The translations under genes were made by a program, and so were the position numbers. From the NCBI GenBank assembly GCA_021805585.1, contig JAJZEY010000110.1, positions 1-11,050 on the forward strand: 11,050 bases of DNA, given 5' to 3'. The notes below the pieces were generated by a model, which did no database searches, was not told where the DNA came from, and saw only the letters and a list, made by a program, of their open reading frames with translations. This DNA comes from Planctomycetota bacterium (GTDB lineage: Bacteria; Planctomycetota; Phycisphaerae; WQYP01). Positions 7,580-11,050 of the stretch are shown piece by piece; position 1 is the first letter of the stretch, and each line of letters starts with the position of its first letter.

Positions 7580-7632
7580 CCGCTTTATCCGCCTGCCCGG
7601 CAACAACCGGTTGCGTTCAACGTTAAAAGAAT

Positions 7633-7656
7633 CGGCGGGCGTTTAGCCTGGAATCC
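7633..7656 (-). repeat. GGATTCC-type dispersed repeat, copy B
   Basis: On the minus strand it reads GGATTCCAGGCTAAACGCCC, sharing GGATTCC and TAAAC with the copy at 9144-9168 and GGATTCCAG/GGCTAAA with the copy at 6074-6103. It lies between the rpsD terminator and the downstream membrane protein gene. Confidence 0.35.
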
Positions 7657-7689
7657 GCAGCCATTTGTGACTTAAGTCGGAATCCGCCC

Positions 7690-7709
7690 CTGGGTTAGCC
7701 TCTGGGTTA
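7690..7709 (+). repeat. Direct repeat CTGGGTTA upstream of the membrane protein gene
   Basis: CTGGGTTA occurs at 7690-7697 and again at 7702-7709, offset by 12 bp, ending 13 nt before the GTG start. A perfect 10-bp palindrome GACTTAAGTC lies just upstream (7670-7679). It could be an operator or chance; no clear promoter hexamers were found. Confidence 0.3.
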
Positions 7710-7722
7710 TAAGTGAGATTGC

Positions 7723-8703
7723 GTGAAGCGAACACTTGTCATCATCCTGAAATTCGCGGTCATGGCGGCCATTTTAGGCTTTGTATTTCTAAAATTGCAC
7801 CGCGCCTGGCAGAATGTCGGTTCCTATTCCGTGCATCTGGACTGGCGATTCTGCATCCTGATTCCGCTTTGCTTTGTGGGCATTATGGCCACCAACGCGC
7901 TTACCTGGCTCTGGCTGGCCCGGCGCATGGGTGACCGCAGCCCGAAGGTTCCGCTGCTTGGCGCGTATGTATATAGCCAGGTTGGCAAATACGCGCCGGG
8001 CAAGGTTTTTCTGGTCATTATCCGCCTGGGCCGCACCCATCGCGCGGGAATGACGCGGGAAGTCTGCCTGCTTTCGACTTTGCTGGAAAATGCCATGTAC
8101 ACGCTTTCCGGCGGCCTGGTGGGCGCGGTGACACTGCTTATTGCGGCGCGCGACCATCCACTTTATATCGTCTTGTGTGTCGCGCTAATTACCCTGCTGC
8201 TGGGCTTTTTCCACCCCCGCGTATTTTTTACCGTCATTAACCTGGCGCTTAAGTCCATGAAACGCGGCCCCATTCCACCAAACCGCCGCTTCGCGCTAAG
8301 CGATATGATTATCGCCGTGCTGCGTTTTCTTCCATGCTGGGTGTTTGGCGGTATCGCCCTGTGGGCCTCGGTTCGTTCGCTTCACCCGGTGCCGATGATG
8401 GCCATTTTTAAGCTCACCGGCGTGTTTGCACTTTCCGTAAGCCTGGGCATGTTCAGTCTTCTGCCCAGTGGCCTTGGCGTGCGCGATGGCGTGCAGATGC
8501 TGTTTTTAGGCCCGTTGATGGGTATTCCCCAACTTGTGGTAGTGGCGGTGGCCATTCTGCGGGTCGTGCAAATTCTGGTCGAACTTTCCCTGGCCGGTAT
8601 TGGCGGCATTGTCAATTCGCGCACAACTTCCTCTTCCGAACCGCCCCAGCCATCGGGTACCGATAATGCCACCATCCAATCGCCAACCCAACCCGTTCCA
8701 TGA
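7723..8703 (+). CDS. Polytopic membrane protein, LPG-synthase-TM / UPF0104 family
   Basis: A 326-residue inner-membrane protein with about seven to eight hydrophobic segments, at roughly 5-23, 44-66, 92-101, 118-140, 147-173, 192-216, 228-248 and 262-297. Family features are the SQVGKYAPGKV motif (85-95) and the loop LLPSGLGVRDGV (246-257), as in the transmembrane domain of lysylphosphatidylglycerol synthases and related stand-alone proteins. Because the catalytic aminoacyl-transfer domain of MprF is absent, a role in lipid or polyprenol-linked glycan handling is only a family-level guess. The C-terminal 25 residues are Ser/Thr/Pro/Gln-rich and probably cytoplasmic or disordered. The GTG start is supported by an in-frame stop 3 codons upstream; the ribosome-binding site is weak. 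Confidence 0.85.
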   Translation: MKRTLVIILKFAVMAAILGFVFLKLHRAWQNVGSYSVHLDWRFCILIPLCFVGIMATNALTWLWLARRMGDRSPKVPLLGAYVYSQVGKYAPGKVFLVIIRLGRTHRAGMTREVCLLSTLLENAMYTLSGGLVGAVTLLIAARDHPLYIVLCVALITLLLGFFHPRVFFTVINLALKSMKRGPIPPNRRFALSDMIIAVLRFLPCWVFGGIALWASVRSLHPVPMMAIFKLTGVFALSVSLGMFSLLPSGLGVRDGVQMLFLGPLMGIPQLVVVAVAILRVVQILVELSLAGIGGIVNSRTTSSSEPPQPSGTDNATIQSPTQPVP

Positions 8704-8925
8704 TTCAGCCCCGTGCTGCCCTGGCGTAGCGCTCCGCTTGAATCCGCGGATAACGCAGCGGCCTTTTTGGCCTTAATGTCATTCACGGCAAGCCTCCAAT
8801 CGGGGCCTTGCCCGTAAATCAGGAAGCAATGGCCCACCGGGCGTTGCTGGGGCAACGCAGAGGAGGACTTTGGAGAGAATAGAAAAAAGTAGTCTCCCAT
8901 TATGCCAAGCCTCACCCGCGCAGGA

Positions 8926-8945
8926 TGAAAAATCGCGATTTTTCA
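8926..8945. repeat. Perfect 20-bp palindrome
   Basis: TGAAAAATCG followed directly by CGATTTTTCA forms a perfect inverted repeat without spacer. It shares the AAAATCGC core with the palindrome at 9027-9044, 82 bp downstream. Such sites can be regulator operators or ends of small mobile or REP-like elements; neither is proven. Confidence 0.7.
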
Positions 8946-9026
8946 GAGCAGCGCGACTGGCAGGTGAAAAATATAGCCGAATAGCAGCTTAACGACATTC
9001 CCGATAAACTGGCCACCTCGCAGCCT

Positions 9027-9044
9027 GCGATTTTGCAAAATCGC
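9027..9044. repeat. Perfect 18-bp palindrome next to the rpsP promoter
   Basis: GCGATTTTG followed directly by CAAAATCGC is a perfect palindrome ending 6 nt before the predicted -35 box. Its centre TTTGCAAAA (9032-9040) recurs at 9050-9058 across the -35 itself, 18 bp away. The arrangement would suit an operator, but a repeat-derived origin is equally possible. Confidence 0.6.
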
Positions 9045-9050
9045 GGGGGT

Positions 9051-9079
9051 TTGCAAAAAAAGGGGCTATTGGGTACGAT
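9051..9079 (+). promoter_or_regulatory. Candidate sigma70-type promoter of rpsP-trmD-rplS
   Basis: TTGCAA (9051-9056), 17 nt spacer, TACGAT (9074-9079). Each hexamer matches four of six consensus bases. It is the best candidate found in the 510 bp upstream of rpsP and would give a leader of about 125-130 nt. Confidence 0.4.
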
Positions 9080-9143
9080 ACAGGGCTTGGCAACCGGTTT
9101 GTGCGCCGGCATCCTGTTTCAACGCGGCGATCAAATGTCGCGT

Positions 9144-9168
9144 GGATTCCCGCCTGGGCGGGTAAACG
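9144..9168 (+). repeat. GGATTCC-type dispersed repeat, copy C
   Basis: GGATTCCCGCCTGGGCGGGTAAAC contains a CCCGC-CTGG-GCGGG hairpin and ends in TAAAC. It matches the repeat style at 6074-6103 and 7633-7656 and lies in the predicted rpsP leader, 45 nt before the start codon. Confidence 0.4.
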
Positions 9169-9213
9169 GATGATTTGTGCCGTTATTCTCTTTTTGCAAC
9201 ACCGAGGGTTCGC

Positions 9214-9489
9214 GTGGCAGTTAAGATTCGATTGAAACGTTTTGGTCGAAAGAACCACGCCTTCTGGCGTATTAATGCGGTGGATAGCCGTTCCCCGCGT
9301 GATGGCAAGGTGATTGAAGAATTGGGTTATTATGATCCAATTACCACGGATCTGACACGGCGCGTTGTGGTGAACAAGGCCCGCGTTCAGCATTGGATTG
9401 GCAAGGGCGCACAGCCCAGCCCCACAGTGGCGAGTCTGCTGAAGACCGCCATTGATTCGGCCGCGCCAAAGCCGCCCGTGATTGCCTGA
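9214..9489 (+). CDS. rpsP: 30S ribosomal protein S16
   Basis: A 91-residue small-subunit protein that helps fold the 5' domain of 16S rRNA. It begins with the canonical MAVKIRLKRFGRK and continues with INAVDSRSPRDGKVIEELGYYDP (residues 20-42), the most conserved part of the family, and W61 in VQHWIGKGAQPS. The GTG at 9214 is the right start because it gives the family N-terminus and has GAGGG 5 nt upstream; a longer open frame from 9175 would add 13 unrelated residues. It is the first gene of an rpsP-trmD-rplS operon. Confidence 0.97.
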   Translation: MAVKIRLKRFGRKNHAFWRINAVDSRSPRDGKVIEELGYYDPITTDLTRRVVVNKARVQHWIGKGAQPSPTVASLLKTAIDSAAPKPPVIA

Positions 9490-9630
9490 GTCGCTCGCGG
9501 TGCGGTCACGCGCATTTCGCCTGGATATGTTTGGTCAACGCTTATTCCCGGTCGGTTCCAGGCCTGCGGTGCATGCAGGACCCGGCTATGCAGGTCCGGC
9601 GGATGAGACTTGCTGGTACAGGCGGCGAAC

Positions 9631-10368
9631 ATGCGGGTTGATATTTTAACGCTTTTTCCGGAAATGTTCGGACCGGTGCTTGGGTCGAGCATTCTTAAAA
9701 GGGCGGCGGAAAAGCACAAGGTGGCCTATCACCTTCATCAGATACGGGATTACAGCACGGATCCACATCGTAAAGTGGATGAACGTCCTTTTGGCGGGGG
9801 GCCGGGGATGGTGATGATGTGCCAGCCGGTAGTGGATGCCGCAGCGGCTGTTGAAGCCATGGATCCCAACCCGGCCACACGAATTTTGCTCTGCCCGCGG
9901 GGCGGACGCCTGACCCAGAATCTGGCACGCCAGCTGGCGCAAAAGCCGCGGCTGGAGCTCATTGCGGGTCACTATGAGGGCTTTGACGAACGGATCAGCC
10001 AATTGCTTTCGCCTATGGAGGTAAGCATTGGCGATTATGTTCTTTCCGGCGGCGAATTGCCGGCCATGGTTCTGCTGGATTCAATTGTCCGCCTGATTCC
10101 GGGCGTACTTGGAGACAGCCAAAGCCACTGCGGAGAATCGTTTGCGGCGGATGATCCGCTGATTTCGGGCGGTTTGGAATATCCGCATTATACCCGGCCG
10201 CGGGAGTTCGGCGGGCTGGAGGTGCCGGAAGTACTTCTGTCCGGTGACCATGCGGCAATAGCGGCTTGGCGGGCGGAAGAATCGCGGAGAGTCACGCGGC
10301 AACGGCGGCCAGACCTGGCCGCCACCACCAATGGCCGGCCGATGACGGATCGGGCCGCGAAAGTGTGA
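9631..10368 (+). CDS. trmD: tRNA (guanine-N1)-methyltransferase TrmD
   Basis: TrmD methylates G37 of tRNAs with S-adenosylmethionine, preventing +1 frameshifting. The 245-residue protein has the SPOUT trefoil-knot motifs: GGGPGMVM (55-62), LCPRGGRLTQ (87-96), LIAGHYEGFDERI (110-122), SIGDYVLSGGE (132-142) and PHYTRP (185-190). The C-terminal tRNA-binding domain follows (SGDHAAIAAWRAEESRRVTRQRRPDL). Two oddities stand out. The DSF triplet holding the catalytic Asp169 of the E. coli and H. influenzae enzymes reads E169-S-F, and about 6 extra residues lie between it and PHYTRP. The ATG at 9631 gives the family start MRVDILTLFPEMF; its ribosome-binding site is weak. rimM, usually found just upstream, is missing. 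Confidence 0.96.
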   Translation: MRVDILTLFPEMFGPVLGSSILKRAAEKHKVAYHLHQIRDYSTDPHRKVDERPFGGGPGMVMMCQPVVDAAAAVEAMDPNPATRILLCPRGGRLTQNLARQLAQKPRLELIAGHYEGFDERISQLLSPMEVSIGDYVLSGGELPAMVLLDSIVRLIPGVLGDSQSHCGESFAADDPLISGGLEYPHYTRPREFGGLEVPEVLLSGDHAAIAAWRAEESRRVTRQRRPDLAATTNGRPMTDRAAKV

Positions 10369-10482
10369 GCGATATTCCGTGGATGACACCGGGCGGGAAT
10401 GCCGGGATGTTAAGGAAACAGTCATGCGGCCGATGGATGCCGCGGAACAGATACGGTTTTTACTTTTGTGTCGGAGTGAATC

Positions 10483-10893
10483 ATGCGTAACAGCCTCATC
10501 AGTCATGTGGAATCCAAGCATTTGCGGGCAACCCCGATCGCGTTTGATATTGGCGATCTGGTGGATGTGCATTGCAAAATCGTGGAAGGCGACAAAGAGC
10601 GTGTGCAGGTTTTTTCCGGCACCATTATTTCCCGCAAAGGGGCGGGTATTAATTCCAGCTTTACGGTCCGCCGCATTGTGAACAACGAAGGCGTTGAGCG
10701 TATTTTTCCGACCAACTCCCCGAAAATTGAAAAGCTGGAGATTCGCCGCAGCAGCAAGGTTCGTCGCGCCAAACTTTACTATTTACGCGACCTGACCGGC
10801 AAGGCTACCCGGCTGAAGGAAGGCGCACCGATCGTTCCTTCGGATACCCCGGCGGTGACCGCCCCGGCAACCGAAGCCCCGGCGGCATCCTGA
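10483..10893 (+). CDS. rplS: 50S ribosomal protein L19
   Basis: L19 sits at the interface between the large and small subunits and contacts both rRNAs. Of 136 residues, about 1-113 are the conserved family core: [20 protein letters not shown] (34-53), [10 protein letters not shown] (56-65), [18 protein letters not shown] (70-87) and the signature [19 protein letters not shown] (92-110). The last 20 or so residues are an Ala/Pro/Thr-rich low-complexity tail beyond the usual end. GGAG (10473-10476) lies 6 nt before the ATG. It is the last gene of the rpsP-trmD-rplS operon, 114 nt after trmD. Confidence 0.97.
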   Translation: MRNSLISHVESKHLRATPIAFDIGDLVDVHCKIVEGDKERVQVFSGTIISRKGAGINSSFTVRRIVNNEGVERIFPTNSPKIEKLEIRRSSKVRRAKLYYLRDLTGKATRLKEGAPIVPSDTPAVTAPATEAPAAS

Positions 10894-11050
10894 ACCCGCA
10901 TATAAGATTAATCATATTCCATGGAGTTTAACGGCTCCGGCCTGCGCCCATCGCCTTGACGTGCGCGAGTTATGGCCCGGGGTGCGGCCATGTCGCGGGG
11001 CTTCGCTGTGTGACCGGCATCGCCGATTATATTTATTTATTGATATAATT
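10894..11050. other. Region after rplS; no gene seen
   Basis: It holds a weak hairpin ATGGCC/GGCCAT (10972-10991) without a T-run, so no clear terminator, and an AT-rich end (11025-11050) containing TATAAT (11044-11049) with no good -35 at the usual distance. The next gene lies beyond the window. Confidence 0.4.

Larger units (their letters stand above)
8704..9050. other. Palindrome-rich intergenic region before rpsP
   Basis: Between the membrane protein gene and the rpsP promoter there is no convincing gene. It holds GGCC-TTTTT-GGCC (8760-8772), a GCGTTGC/GCAACGC hairpin with a 4-nt loop (8841-8858), a perfect 20-bp palindrome (8926-8945) and a perfect 18-bp palindrome (9027-9044). A minus-strand open frame runs through 8704-8915 into the 3' end of the membrane protein gene. 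I treat it as a shadow or part of a repeat. None of the hairpins is a convincing terminator. Confidence 0.5.

Noticed and set aside
8382..8915. Minus-strand 177-codon open frame
   Set aside because: More than half of it is antisense to the conserved membrane protein gene. The remaining part (8704-8915) reads plausibly but has no motif or ribosome-binding site; it may be a repeat sequence.
11028..11049. TATATT and TATAAT boxes at the right edge
   Set aside because: No acceptable -35 element lies 16-18 nt upstream of either, and the downstream gene is outside the window.

Overview
The window looks like a chromosomal segment of a planctomycete. The main reasons are an ECF sigma factor of the Rhodopirellula/Verrucomicrobium type, a one-transmembrane FecR protein with an NPCBM-like C-terminus, and a type II pseudopilin-like protein carrying the H-X9-DG motif typical of Planctomycetota, Verrucomicrobia and Lentisphaerae. 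Class Phycisphaerae is my guess only; no rRNA or tRNA gene is present to settle it.

Left half, minus strand (1-5950). In transcription order it holds a DinG-like Fe-S helicase, an ECF sigma factor with its FecR-type partner in a tight operon (6 bp gap), and an H-X9-DG pseudopilin gene that runs off the left edge. The sigma gene and the pseudopilin gene are both preceded by the same promoter, TGTAAC-N16-CGACTA, beginning TGTAACATT in both. This suggests that the sigma factor activates itself and its FecR partner and also drives the surface/pilin-like protein next door. That two-promoter regulon is the most interesting signal in the window.

Middle (5951-6914). Nearly 1 kb without a convincing gene, holding a perfect 18-bp palindrome, several hairpins, a GGATTCC-type dispersed repeat and a possible gene relic. 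It ends with a good sigma70-type promoter and a hairpin-rich leader in front of rpsD.

Right half, plus strand (6915-11050). rpsD (S4) is a single-gene unit closed by a strong hairpin terminator. A polytopic membrane protein of the LPG-synthase-TM/UPF0104 family follows. About 510 bp of palindrome-rich intergenic DNA then lead to rpsP-trmD-rplS (S16, tRNA m1G37 methyltransferase, L19). This is the classical ribosome/tRNA-modification operon, but the rimM gene usually found between rpsP and trmD is absent, leaving 141 bp. TrmD carries Glu at the position of the catalytic Asp and a short insertion just after it.

Apart from the sigma/FecR/pseudopilin module and the unusual intergenic palindromes, the gene content is ordinary housekeeping. 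No CRISPR array, transposase, tRNA or rRNA was seen.
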